From: Paenibacillus sacheonensis
Lineage (GTDB): Bacteria > Bacillota > Bacilli > Paenibacillales > Paenibacillaceae
Direction of reading: 5' to 3'
Length of the DNA: 52,406 nucleotides
Assembly: GCF_009909195.1 (NCBI RefSeq)
Contig: NZ_JAAAMU010000030.1
Location: forward strand, 1 to 52,406
The stretch's first letter is position 1, and every line of letters starts with the position of its first letter. Shown piece by piece: positions 16,202 through 24,233 of the stretch. The translations under genes were made by a program, and so were the position numbers. The notes under the pieces are model-generated. The model had not been told where the DNA came from. It was given only the letters and a program-made list of their open reading frames with translations, and ran no database searches.

Positions 16202-17212
16202 TCACTCCTTAGCGGCTTTTTCTACGAATCTGGCGTCGAACAAGGCGTCGTAGTCTTTGATTTCATCCACCATATCGAGCTTCTTCAGAAATTCGTTCGT
16301 CGTTTTGGCGGTATAAGCCAGCGAGGTGTAGTCGTCGCGTTTGCCGAAGGCGTTCACGTTGTCCTGCGGCGTGAAGAGCTTGATGCTCGCAAGGCCGAGC
16401 TTGAAGTCTTCGGGCGTCGTCTCCGCATGCTTCGCCATCAGTTCGATCGCTTCGTCCTCATGGTCCTTGAAATAATTCAGGGCATCGAACCAGGCATCGA
16501 CGATATGCTGGATATCGTCCGGACGCTTCTCCACGACGCTGTCGCGGAAGACGAGCAGATCCGGGATGAGGCCCGGCGTATCTTTGGAAGAGAAAAGCAC
16601 CTTGCCTTTGCCTTCTTTGACCGCCGTCGTCTGGAACGGCTCCCATAGGACGGAAGCGTCCGTTTTGCCCGATATAAAGGCAGGGCCCGCATCGTTCACG
16701 GTCATGTTGACATACTTGACATCCTTCTCGTCCATGCCGTTCTGAGCCAGCGCCGTCAGGAGCAGCAGATGATCGACCGTTCCGAGCTCCGTCGCGACGG
16801 TTTTGCCCTTGAGATCCTTGATGGAGTCGATACCCGTCTTGCTGACGATCGCATCGCCGCCGAAGGAGTTGTCGTTGACGAGGACGGCCTTCAGGCCAAT
16901 CCCCTTGGATGCCGGCGCGAGCGTATCGCTGAGCGTTTGGCTGTTCGCGTCCACCTTGCCGGTCGAGAGCGCCTGCAGGGAGTCGCTGTACACGGGGAAC
17001 CATTTCAGCTCGACGTTTACGCCATGCTTCTCGAAGAACCCTTTCTCGTCGACCAGGTACCAGAAGAACCAGCCCGGCCAAGCGCTGAGCGCAATCGTGA
17101 TCGGATCATCCGAAGAACCGGAGGACGTTTCCTTGGAATCTCCGCAGCCGGCAAGCACCGTGAGCATGGCAACCAACATAAGCAGCACAACCGATCGTTT
17201 CATCACTTTCAT
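16202..17212 (-). CDS. ABC transporter substrate-binding lipoprotein, NitT/TauT family; putative guanidine binding protein
   Basis: 336 residues. The signal peptide ends in the lipobox LAGC (Cys23), then a Ser-rich linker and an SBP domain of the SsuA/NMT1-like type (ALSAWPGWFFWYLVDEKGFFEKHG). The start is taken at 17212, although ATG 17203 or the GTG between them may be used, since GGGAG spacing fits those too. The 5' leader contains a guanidine-I riboswitch and terminator (17289..17440). The many Trp/Phe residues near the expected binding cleft would suit a planar cation, but that is speculative. Confidence 0.92.
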   Translation of the reverse strand: MKVMKRSVVLLMLVAMLTVLAGCGDSKETSSGSSDDPITIALSAWPGWFFWYLVDEKGFFEKHGVNVELKWFPVYSDSLQALSTGKVDANSQTLSDTLAPASKGIGLKAVLVNDNSFGGDAIVSKTGIDSIKDLKGKTVATELGTVDHLLLLTALAQNGMDEKDVKYVNMTVNDAGPAFISGKTDASVLWEPFQTTAVKEGKGKVLFSSKDTPGLIPDLLVFRDSVVEKRPDDIQHIVDAWFDALNYFKDHEDEAIELMAKHAETTPEDFKLGLASIKLFTPQDNVNAFGKRDDYTSLAYTAKTTNEFLKKLDMVDEIKDYDALFDARFVEKAAKE

Positions 17213-17288
17213 GTTCTCCCTACTCCCATCTCTTTGTAGAAGACGAAACGGACTCCGCGCATCGGCGAACAGCCGTTTCAGATCTTGC

Positions 17289-17328
17289 CGAAAAAAGAAA
17301 AAGCCTAAGGAGAGATCTCCCAGGCTTT
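17289..17328 (-). terminator. Riboswitch-controlled intrinsic terminator
   Basis: Minus strand AGCCTGGGAGA / TCTCCTTAGGCT stem followed by TTTTTCTTTTTTT. The 5' arm is the conserved 3' end of the guanidine-I aptamer (AAAAGCCTGGGAGA), so ligand binding and terminator formation are mutually exclusive. This predicts an ON switch. Confidence 0.88.
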
Positions 17329-17440
17329 TGTCCTTCCGTGTTATATGGCCGCATCCGCAGCTACGCGGAACGTCGGACCATACGCCGCCTCTTGGACCAG
17401 TCTGACCGAAATCGGTCACGGAACCCTAGACAGCATGGCG
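17314..17440 (-). ncRNA. Guanidine-I (ykkC class) riboswitch
   Basis: On the minus strand the order CTAGGGTTCCG, a hairpin (GACCGATTTCGGTC), ACTGGTCCAAGAG, a variable long stem, ACACGGAAGGACAAAAGCC and TGGGAGA reproduces the conserved blocks of the ykkC subtype 1 aptamer. It sits between a sigma-A promoter (17506..17535) and the NitT/TauT-type transporter, with a terminator overlapping its 3' end. Guanidine should therefore switch on the transporter genes. The boundaries are approximate. Confidence 0.93.
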
Positions 17441-17505
17441 TTCCCAAGTGATGCAGCAAGCCGGGAACCAATATGCGATTGTTAGATAACCTTACATTTG
17501 TCTCT

Positions 17506-17535
17506 ATTGTAAGAGCGAGGCACATGATGTGTCAA
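17506..17535 (-). promoter_or_regulatory. Sigma-A promoter of the guanidine-riboswitch operon
   Basis: Minus strand TTGACA, 18-nt spacer, TACAAT, about 65 nt before the aptamer. Confidence 0.75.
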
Positions 17536-17541
17536 CATGCA

Positions 17542-17558
17542 TGTTAGGTTTTATTACA
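17542..17558. promoter_or_regulatory. GlnR/TnrA-like nitrogen box upstream of the guanidine operon promoter
   Basis: TGTTAGGTTTTATTACA differs at one position from the B. subtilis consensus TGTNANAWWWTMTNACA. Its centre is about 50 bp upstream of the predicted start site, the placement at which TnrA activates in B. subtilis. It suggests nitrogen-limitation control on top of the riboswitch. Confidence 0.7.
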
Positions 17559-17573
17559 TTACGACCGATTTAT

Positions 17574-18269
17574 TTAAACCGTGAGGTAGTGCCGGATCAC
17601 TTCGTCATTCAAATCGCCTAAGCTGCCTTCCCAAGCAACGGCGCCCTTCTCCAGAATATAAAAGTAGTCGCCGACGCTCTTCACGAATTCCAAACTCTGT
17701 TCGACGAGCAGGATCGCCGTCTTCCCGTCTGCCTTAATGGAACGGATGACATCCCGGATATCGTCGACGATGGACGGCTGGATGCCTTCGCAAGGCTCGT
17801 CGAGCAGCAGCAGATCGGGTTCGGACGCCAGCGCCCGCGCAAATGCAAGCTGCTGTTGCTGTCCTCCGCTGAGGTCTCCGCCCCTGCGGCCGTACATCGC
17901 CTGGAGCACCGGGAATTTCGCGATGGCCGATTCCGGAATCGTCTTGCGTTTTGCCGTCGATGCTTCGAGACCGAGCAGCACGTTCTCGAACACGGTCAGC
18001 TGCGCGAATACCTCCCGCCCTTGCGGCACGTAGCCGATCCCTTTTTTCGCCCGCTGTCCCGGTGCGCGCTTGGTGAGATCGCTGCCCTTGTACGCCACCG
18101 TCCCCTTGCGCGCCTTGATTACGCCCATGATGCTCTTCATCAGCGTCGTCTTGCCGACGCCGTTGCGCCCGAGCAGGCAGACGACCTGCCCCGGTCTTAC
18201 CTGCAGCGTGACCCCGCGCAGGATCACGCTTTCTCCATAACCGGCTTCAAGCTGTTGAACGGCTAGCAT
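17574..18269 (-). CDS. urtE: Urea ABC transporter ATPase UrtE
   Basis: 231 residues. LivF-type ATPase with Walker A GRNGVGKTT, signature LSGGQQQQLAFARAL and Walker B LLLLDEPCEGIQPSI; the QQQQLA and CEGIQPS wording is typical of UrtE. It starts at 18269 with GGCGGG 6 nt upstream, overlapping the urtD stop by 23 nt. It is the last gene of urtABCDE. Its product and UrtD energise uptake of urea (or short amides) through UrtB/UrtC. Confidence 0.95.
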   Translation of the reverse strand: MLAVQQLEAGYGESVILRGVTLQVRPGQVVCLLGRNGVGKTTLMKSIMGVIKARKGTVAYKGSDLTKRAPGQRAKKGIGYVPQGREVFAQLTVFENVLLGLEASTAKRKTIPESAIAKFPVLQAMYGRRGGDLSGGQQQQLAFARALASEPDLLLLDEPCEGIQPSIVDDIRDVIRSIKADGKTAILLVEQSLEFVKSVGDYFYILEKGAVAWEGSLGDLNDEVIRHYLTV

Positions 18270-19038
18270 CGACATCCCGCCTTTTCCCCAAGTACACTTC
18301 CGCCACCCGATCATCGCGCTGGACGTCCTCCATCGATCCTTCCTTCAGGAGCTTGCCCTCGTGCATCACGGTGACGAAGCTCGCGAAATTCCGAACGAAC
18401 TCCATGTCATGCTCCACCACGATGACCGACTGCGTCTTGCGAATCTCCTCCAGGAGCTCGCCGGTCTTCTCGGTCTCGTTATCGGTCATCCCCGCCACGG
18501 GCTCATCGAGCAATAGAATCTCCGGCTCCTGCAGCAGCATCATGCCGATCTCGAGCCACTGCTTCTCGCCGTGCGACAGCCCGCCCGCGCGCCACTGCGA
18601 CTTCTCCGCGAGTCCAACCATTTCCAGCTGGGCCGCGATGCGCTCGCCGTCTTCCTTGCGAAGCTTCGCGCGCATGGCCGCGAACACGCCCCGGTTCTGC
18701 TTCATGGCGATTTCGAAGTTCTCGTGCACGGTGAGCGATGCGAAGATGGACGGCGTTTGGAATTTACGTCCGATGCCGAGCTCCGCGATCTGGTGCTCTT
18801 TCCTCCGCGTAATATCGATGCCGCCGCTTTTCCCGAAGAGCACCTTGCCTGCCGCCGGCTTCGTCTTGCCGCAGATGACGTCGAGCATCGTCGTCTTGCC
18901 CGCGCCGTTCGGCCCGATCAGGAATCGAAGCTCCCCTTTCACCAGCGTCAGATTCATGCCCTGTACCGCTTTAAACCCGTCAAAATCGACAGTCACGTCG
19001 TCACACTGCAGGATAACGGACTCCATCTGCTCCTTCAT
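18247..19038 (-). CDS. urtD: Urea ABC transporter ATPase UrtD
   Basis: 263 residues, LivG type: Walker A GPNGAGKTT, then LGIGRKFQTPSIF (a UrtD hallmark), LSHGEKQWLEIGMML and LLLDEPVAGMT. ATG at 19038 with GGAGG 7 nt upstream; the gene overlaps urtC by 38 nt, implying translational coupling. It pairs with UrtE as the heterodimeric motor of the urea importer. Confidence 0.95.
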   Translation of the reverse strand: MKEQMESVILQCDDVTVDFDGFKAVQGMNLTLVKGELRFLIGPNGAGKTTMLDVICGKTKPAAGKVLFGKSGGIDITRRKEHQIAELGIGRKFQTPSIFASLTVHENFEIAMKQNRGVFAAMRAKLRKEDGERIAAQLEMVGLAEKSQWRAGGLSHGEKQWLEIGMMLLQEPEILLLDEPVAGMTDNETEKTGELLEEIRKTQSVIVVEHDMEFVRNFASFVTVMHEGKLLKEGSMEDVQRDDRVAEVYLGKRRDVDASRSTA

Positions 19039-20089
19039 TGGACGCCCTCCTCCTTCTAAGTCGTTTCAATTGGCCAAACAGACCTGCCGCTCCCTTCGGA
19101 AGGAAAACGACGACGACGACGAACAGCGCGCCCATGAAGACGATCCAAATATTCGGGTACGATTCACTAAAGGTACTCTTGGCGTAATTGAGCAGGACCG
19201 CTCCGAGCACGGCTCCGACCAGCGTGCCTCTGCCGCCGATTGCGACCCATAGCACCATTTCAATCGAAGGGACGATGCCCATCATGGACGGAGAGATGAT
19301 GCCGACATGCAGGACGAACAGCATGCCCGCCAGACCGGCGAGCGCAGCCGAGAAAGCGAAGGCGACCATTTGATAAATGGCCGGATTGTAGCCGATAAAG
19401 CGAACGCGGTTTTCCCCGTCGCGGATCGCCCGCAGCACTTTGCCGAAGCGGCTCTTCACGAGGACCCGGCAGAGCAGGTAGGCGCCAATCAACGCGGCCA
19501 CCGTTACCCAGTACAGCCAGCGCTTCGTCTCCGGCGATCCGAGGGAGTAGCCGAACAGCTTGCTGTAGCCCGTAAGCCCGTTGGTACCGCCCGTATACGC
19601 CTGCTGCCCGATGAATAGCGTGGTCGTAATGATGACGAGCGCCTGCGTCAGAATCGTGAAGTAGACGCCCCGAATGCGATTGCGGAACGTAAAATAACCG
19701 AGAATAAGCGCAAGAATCGCGGGCAATAGGATGCCCGCCGCGATGGCGAACGGCAGGAATTCAAACGGCTTCCAGAACCACGGCAGCTTCGTCAGCCCGC
19801 TCCAATCCATGAAGTCCGGCAGCTTGCCGCCGCTGGCCTGCATCTTCAGGTACATCGCCATCGCATAGCCGCCGAGTCCGAAGAACACGCCGTGCCCCAA
19901 GCTGAGAATGCCGGTATAGCCCCATATCAGATCAAGCCCGAGCGCCACGATGGCGTAAGCCAGAAATTTCGCAAGCAGGTTAAGGCGAAAATCGCTCAAC
20001 ACGAGCGGCGCGCAGAACAGCACGGCCGCCGCGGCTACATACGCGGCGAGCAGCCATAGGCGCTGAGCCGATAATTTTCGGATTGGCAT
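19001..20089 (-). CDS. urtC: Urea ABC transporter permease UrtC
   Basis: 362 residues, LivM-type permease with about nine to ten membrane helices. The motifs LDLIWGYTGILSLGHGVFFGLGGYAMAMYL and QQAYTGGTNGLTG are characteristic of UrtC. ATG at 20089 is chosen because GGAGG lies 5 nt upstream; an in-frame GTG 12 nt earlier overlaps that ribosome site. It is 39 nt from urtB and overlaps urtD. Confidence 0.95.
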   Translation of the reverse strand: MPIRKLSAQRLWLLAAYVAAAAVLFCAPLVLSDFRLNLLAKFLAYAIVALGLDLIWGYTGILSLGHGVFFGLGGYAMAMYLKMQASGGKLPDFMDWSGLTKLPWFWKPFEFLPFAIAAGILLPAILALILGYFTFRNRIRGVYFTILTQALVIITTTLFIGQQAYTGGTNGLTGYSKLFGYSLGSPETKRWLYWVTVAALIGAYLLCRVLVKSRFGKVLRAIRDGENRVRFIGYNPAIYQMVAFAFSAALAGLAGMLFVLHVGIISPSMMGIVPSIEMVLWVAIGGRGTLVGAVLGAVLLNYAKSTFSESYPNIWIVFMGALFVVVVVFLPKGAAGLFGQLKRLRRRRASNEGADGVRYPAV

Positions 20090-20128
20090 GATGTCCTCCA
20101 CCTTTCCAGGGCGCTGTTGCCCCGGATC

Positions 20129-21034
20129 TCAATTGTCCAAGGATCGCGAGCGCATGGCCACGAACCCGCTGGGCTTCCACTGCAGAAATGCGACGATGCA
20201 CAGAAACACCAGTACCTTGCCCAGCGAAGCCGTCGTCCAATATTCGAACAGCGTGTTGGAGATACCGATCCCGAGAGCGCCGAACACGGTACCGACCAGC
20301 TTGCCGACGCCGCCGAGCACGACGACCATGAACGCATCGACGATGTAGTACGTCCCGATGGCAGGTCCGATCGGCCCGATGAGCGTGAGCGCGCAGCCCG
20401 CAATGCCGGCAATGCCGGAACCGATCGCGAACGTTACGGCGTCCACCCTGCGTGTCGATATGCCGAGGCAGGCGGCCATTTCGCGGTTTTGCATGACCGC
20501 CCGCATGCGGCGGCCGGGATGGCTGCGGTAAATATACAGATACATCACGAACAGGCAGACGAGCACGAGCCCGATAATGAACAGCCTCTTATAAGGGAAA
20601 ACATTGTCGCCAACCGTCAATCCCCCATCGAGCCACGCCGGACTCTTAACCCCGACGTTCGGCGCGCCGAATACGCTCCTCGCCAGCTGTTGAAGCATGA
20701 GGCCGACGCCCCATGTCGCGAGCAGACTGTCGAGCGGGCGGCCGTAGAGAAACCGAATCAACCCCATCTCGAGCACGAGCCCGAAGATGAACGCCACGAT
20801 AAAGCTGACCGGAATGGCAATCGCGAAGTACCAGCCGAACATGGAGGCCGGCATATAGTCGGCAAATAGATTCTGTACGACGTAGGCCGTGTAAGCCCCG
20901 ATCATGATGAGCTCGCCATGCGCCATATTGATGACTTTCATCAGACCGAACGTGATCGACAACCCAAGCGCGATCAGCAGCAGGATCGAGCTCACGCTAA
21001 TGCCGTTGAACAGCTGCAGGATAATAACGTCCAT
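20129..21034 (-). CDS. urtB: Urea ABC transporter permease UrtB
   Basis: 301 residues, LivH-type permease: LIALGLSITFGLMKVINMAHGELIMIGAY near the start, GRPLDSLLATWGVGLMLQQLAR and the EAA-like YRSHPGRRMRAVMQNREMAACLGI loop. ATG at 21034 has AGGGGTGA 6 nt upstream; the frame open to 21211 has no second good start. It follows urtA after an unusually long 415-nt gap. Confidence 0.95.
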   Translation of the reverse strand: MDVIILQLFNGISVSSILLLIALGLSITFGLMKVINMAHGELIMIGAYTAYVVQNLFADYMPASMFGWYFAIAIPVSFIVAFIFGLVLEMGLIRFLYGRPLDSLLATWGVGLMLQQLARSVFGAPNVGVKSPAWLDGGLTVGDNVFPYKRLFIIGLVLVCLFVMYLYIYRSHPGRRMRAVMQNREMAACLGISTRRVDAVTFAIGSGIAGIAGCALTLIGPIGPAIGTYYIVDAFMVVVLGGVGKLVGTVFGALGIGISNTLFEYWTTASLGKVLVFLCIVAFLQWKPSGFVAMRSRSLDN

Positions 21035-21449
21035 GATTTCACCCCTAAAGGAGACCTGTGTGACTAAGCAAGCATTCTGCCTGTAATGAATGGTTGGAAT
21101 GGAACGTCCAATGTAACATAGGACTCGACGCCGCTTCGGCCGACGCCAATAGGGGAAGCACTCGAAGCCATCTGCCTGCGAATGCTTCCCCTGCCGAATG
21201 CCAGCTTCCACGATATGATTAAGAGGTTTGAAGAACGTTGAAGATAGTTAAAAAAGTTGAAGAGGGTATTTAAGCTACGTGCTCATGAGTCCGCGCTGTG
21301 CATGGTTTCTCTCGCTTCTCTCCCTATAGTCTCCGATACTATAGTTTCCCCTGTCGTCTCTATTCTATTTCTCTCTCTGTTCTCTCTATTCTCTCTATTA
21401 TATTTCTTGCTTTGTTGCTTCTTTTAGTAAGGTCTTATGCGCTTACCGC
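21035..21449 (-). other. Long non-coding urtA-urtB spacer with purine-rich tract
   Basis: No coding frame is supported. On the minus strand, about 21300..21420 is a tract dominated by GAGAGAA, AATAGAGAGA and similar units. At 21154..21191 an imperfect inverted repeat pairs GGAAGCACTCG with CGAATGCTTCC. No T run follows the hairpin, so it is more likely an mRNA processing or stability element than a terminator, which would let urtA be expressed above the rest (inference). Confidence 0.55.
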
Positions 21450-22730
21450 TTATTTGCCTTCGCTCAGGCTCTTCGCCCAATCGTAGCCTTTCAGGAACGG
21501 ATCCGGCTTAACCGGCGACCCGGAATTCCAAACTTCCTTGAACTGGCCGTCTGTCTGCACTTCGCCGATCCGCACGGTCTTATAGAGATGCTGCGTTTCG
21601 CCGTCGATCTTGACCTTGCCTTCCGGCGCGTCCCACTCCAGCTCCTTGGCCGCATCCTTGACTTTGTCGACTTCCGTGGAACCGGCCTTCTCGACCGCAG
21701 CCGCCCAGAGATACACGGCGTCGTAGCCCGCTTCGATCGGATCCGCCGTTACGCGGTCTTCGCCGTATTTCTTCTTGTAGTTCTCGACGAAGGTCTTGTT
21801 CGCCGGCGTATCCGTCGTCTCATAGTAGTTCCAGGCCGCGAACGTCCCAGCCAGCACGTCTGCGCCAATGCCGCGGATTTCTTCTTCGGCTACGGATACG
21901 GACAGCGTCGTCAGATCCTTGGACGAGATGCCGGCATCCTTCAGCTGTTTGAAGAAGGCTACGTTGCTGTCGCCGTTCAGCGTGTTGAACACGACATCCG
22001 GCTTGGCTTCCTTGATCTTGGAAATAATCGTCGTGTAGTCGGTGTGGCCAAGCGGCGTGTACTCTTCACCGGTCAACTGGCCGCCCTCTACCTTCAATTG
22101 CTCCTTGATGATCTTGTTCGCCGTGCGCGGGAACACGTAATCGGAGCCGAGCAGGAAGAACTTCTTTCCCTTATTCTCCAGCAGCCACGATACCGCAGGC
22201 ACGATCTGCTGATTGGTCGTTGCGCCCGTGTACATGATGTTCGGGGATTGTTCAAGACCCTCGTATTGAACCGGGTACCAGAGGAGACCGTTCAATTCCT
22301 CGAATACCGGCAGCATCGCTTTCCGGCTGGAGGACGTCCATCCGCCGAATACCGTCGCGACTTTATCTTCGGAGATCAGCTTCCGTGCTTTCTCCGCGAA
22401 CGTCGGCCAATCCGAGGCGCCATCCTCGACGACCGGCACGATCTTCTTGCCCATGACCCCGCCCTTTGCATTGATCTCGTCAATGGCCATCATTTCCGAA
22501 TCCTTCACCGATACTTCGGAGATCGCCATCGTACCGCTTAGAGAATGAAGAATGCCGACTTTAATTTCCCCGCCGCTGCTGGTTCCGCTGCTGCTTCCAC
22601 TGTCGTCCGTTTTGGCGCTATCCGCATTTGTCGTTGTTGAAGCCGCGTTATCATTCTTACCGCAGCCGGCCAGCACCATCATCAGTGCCAATAATACAAA
22701 TACCCCGCTTTTCCAAAACTTTCTCTTCAT
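21450..22730 (-). CDS. urtA: Urea-binding lipoprotein UrtA
   Basis: 426 residues. The signal peptide ends in the lipobox LAGC, followed by a Thr/Ser/Asp/Gly linker and an amide-urea binding domain of the LivJ fold. The signature GLLWYPVQYEGLEQSPNIMYTGATTNQQ and SDYVFPRTANKI are diagnostic of UrtA. ATG at 22730 with GGGAGTGGGAGA immediately upstream. A strong sigma-A promoter (22807..22836) and nitrogen-type operators lie upstream, as expected for urea uptake induced on nitrogen limitation. Confidence 0.96.
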   Translation of the reverse strand: MKRKFWKSGVFVLLALMMVLAGCGKNDNAASTTTNADSAKTDDSGSSSGTSSGGEIKVGILHSLSGTMAISEVSVKDSEMMAIDEINAKGGVMGKKIVPVVEDGASDWPTFAEKARKLISEDKVATVFGGWTSSSRKAMLPVFEELNGLLWYPVQYEGLEQSPNIMYTGATTNQQIVPAVSWLLENKGKKFFLLGSDYVFPRTANKIIKEQLKVEGGQLTGEEYTPLGHTDYTTIISKIKEAKPDVVFNTLNGDSNVAFFKQLKDAGISSKDLTTLSVSVAEEEIRGIGADVLAGTFAAWNYYETTDTPANKTFVENYKKKYGEDRVTADPIEAGYDAVYLWAAAVEKAGSTEVDKVKDAAKELEWDAPEGKVKIDGETQHLYKTVRIGEVQTDGQFKEVWNSGSPVKPDPFLKGYDWAKSLSEGK

Positions 22731-22806
22731 TCTCCCACTCCCCATCCATTTTCTTGTCTCTTTTCCGAACATTCAATTGGATATGATTTCCATTGTTCGT
22801 GGGTTT

Positions 22807-22836
22807 ATTATAAAATCATGTTAGGTTGTATGTCAA
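22807..22836 (-). promoter_or_regulatory. Sigma-A promoter of urtABCDE
   Basis: Minus strand TTGACA, 18-nt spacer, TATAAT: consensus hexamers, about 75 nt upstream of urtA. Confidence 0.85.
22819..22835. promoter_or_regulatory. GlnR/TnrA-like half-conserved box overlapping the urtA promoter
   Basis: TGTTAGGTTGTATGTCA lies between and over the promoter hexamers. It shares TGTTAGGTT with the box at 17542..17558 but fits the TGTNA-N7-TNACA pattern imperfectly. This position would suit repression. Confidence 0.45.
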
Positions 22837-22944
22837 CAAAGTTTACACAAGTTTTTAGAATGAATCATAAAATGAATATTTACGTCAAATATCTCATAAA
22901 AAATGATCAATATATTCAAATATATATCGGGGAATTTGGTTGTA

Positions 22945-22961
22945 TGTTACTTTATGTAACA
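22945..22961. promoter_or_regulatory. GlnR/TnrA-like palindrome upstream of urtA
   Basis: TGTTACTTTATGTAACA has perfect TGTNA and TNACA arms with an AT-rich centre. It is about 150 bp upstream of the predicted urtA start site, in AT-rich DNA. Confidence 0.6.
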
Positions 22962-22966
22962 TAACC

Positions 22967-23005
22967 AAAGAAAACCGATTCCCCATTAATGGAGAATCGG
23001 TTTTC
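22967..23005. terminator. Terminator of the lactonase gene (near-symmetric)
   Basis: AAAACCGATTCCCCATTAATGGAGAATCGGTTTT pairs as long arms (written here as two halves: AAAACCGATTCCCCATT and AATGGAGAATCGGTTTT). T-rich tails flank both sides. It ends minus-strand transcription from the lactonase gene before the urtA promoter region. Confidence 0.8.
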
Positions 23006-23093
23006 ATCTTAATAGATAAGCTTCATGTTACCTGTAGAACCAAATAAAAAATATTGAACGATAAGTCAATTAAAAGATCAATCTAAAAATCCC

Positions 23094-24134
23094 CTATTGA
23101 AACACAACACAAACCGGCTTCACCGACTCAAACGCCTCTCCTGTATCCGTCAAACGCCCCGTTTCCCGATCAATGCGGAATACGACGATCCGGTCGCTCT
23201 CCTGATTCGCCGCGAGCAAATAGCCGCCGTCCGGCGAGATCGCGAAATTTCGGGGCGTCCTTCCGCCGCTCGGGACGATGTCGATCAGCTCAAGCTGTCC
23301 GTCCGGCATAACACGATATGCGGCAAGGCTGTCATGACCCCGATTGGAAGCATACAGAAACCGGCCGTCCGGCGTGAGATGGATGTCCGCGCAGGTATTC
23401 TCGCCCTCGAACGCCTCCGGCAAGGTGGAGAGCGACTGCAGCAGCGTCAGCTCGGACGTCTCGGGCGCGTAGCGATAGGCAACAACCGTGCAATCCAGCT
23501 CGTTGACCACATAGAGCACATCCCCGCTAGCATTGAACGTCATATGGCGAGGTCCCGCTCCGGCGGCAGATGGGGTCGTGCGATGTCGGACAAGCTTTTG
23601 CGCCTCATGGTCAATCCGGTAATGCACGATCTCGTCGGTACCCAGATCTGCAACTAAGATATAACGGTTCGCTTTGTCCGGCATGGATGAGTGAGGATGC
23701 GGCGCCTCCTGCCTGTCATCTCGAGGTCCCCGCCCCTCATGGGCGATATGATCGGCCAGCATCAGCGAGCCATCCTCCCGAACGGCATACAGGCTAATCG
23801 TACCGCCTGAATAATTCGTCACCGCGAGGAGCCGTTCAGTCGCATCGAGCGCAAGGTGACAGGGCGATCCGCCTAAAGTAGAGCTTTCATTAATAAGCGT
23901 AAACGCATCTTTATCTTCACGAGTCGCATAGCTGTATACGCTCCCCGCCTCCGCGCCCGTTTCGCTGACGACGTAAAGCCGCGTGCCTGCCTGATTGATC
24001 GCGATAAATGAAGGATGATAAATGCCCGCAAGCCCGGACTGCTCCGTCAGCCGGCCGTCCTGCAGCCGCATTGCCTTCACGCCCTCCTGCTCCTTCGCGC
24101 CGTAAGATCCCGTGTAAAAAAGCTGCTGTTCCAT
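23094..24134 (-). CDS. Lactonase family beta-propeller protein (6-phosphogluconolactonase-like)
   Basis: 346 residues, cytoplasmic seven-bladed beta propeller of the Pgl/YbhE type: FYTGSYG at the start, HLALDATERLLAVTNYSGGTISLY, PHPHSSMPDKANRYILVADLGTDEI, GPRHMTFNASGDVLYVVNEL and GRTPRNFAISPDGGYLLAANQ are the recurrent blade motifs. Such enzymes hydrolyse 6-phosphogluconolactone or other sugar lactones. ATG at 24134 has GGAGG 8 nt upstream. It has its own terminator and no operon partner. Confidence 0.93.
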   Translation of the reverse strand: MEQQLFYTGSYGAKEQEGVKAMRLQDGRLTEQSGLAGIYHPSFIAINQAGTRLYVVSETGAEAGSVYSYATREDKDAFTLINESSTLGGSPCHLALDATERLLAVTNYSGGTISLYAVREDGSLMLADHIAHEGRGPRDDRQEAPHPHSSMPDKANRYILVADLGTDEIVHYRIDHEAQKLVRHRTTPSAAGAGPRHMTFNASGDVLYVVNELDCTVVAYRYAPETSELTLLQSLSTLPEAFEGENTCADIHLTPDGRFLYASNRGHDSLAAYRVMPDGQLELIDIVPSGGRTPRNFAISPDGGYLLAANQESDRIVVFRIDRETGRLTDTGEAFESVKPVCVVFQ

Positions 24135-24158
24135 GGATTTTTCCTCCTCTATAAGAAT

Positions 24159-24188
24159 AAAACAAAACCCAGCCATTGCGGGCTGGGC
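24159..24188 (-). terminator. Terminator of mfd-prsA
   Basis: Minus strand CCCAGCC-CGCAAT-GGCTGGG hairpin followed by TTTTGTTTTA, 45 nt past the prsA stop. Confidence 0.85.
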
Positions 24189-24233
24189 TTGTCCATGCGG
24201 CAATGCTGCCCTTACCCGACGGTCCCCGATTGC

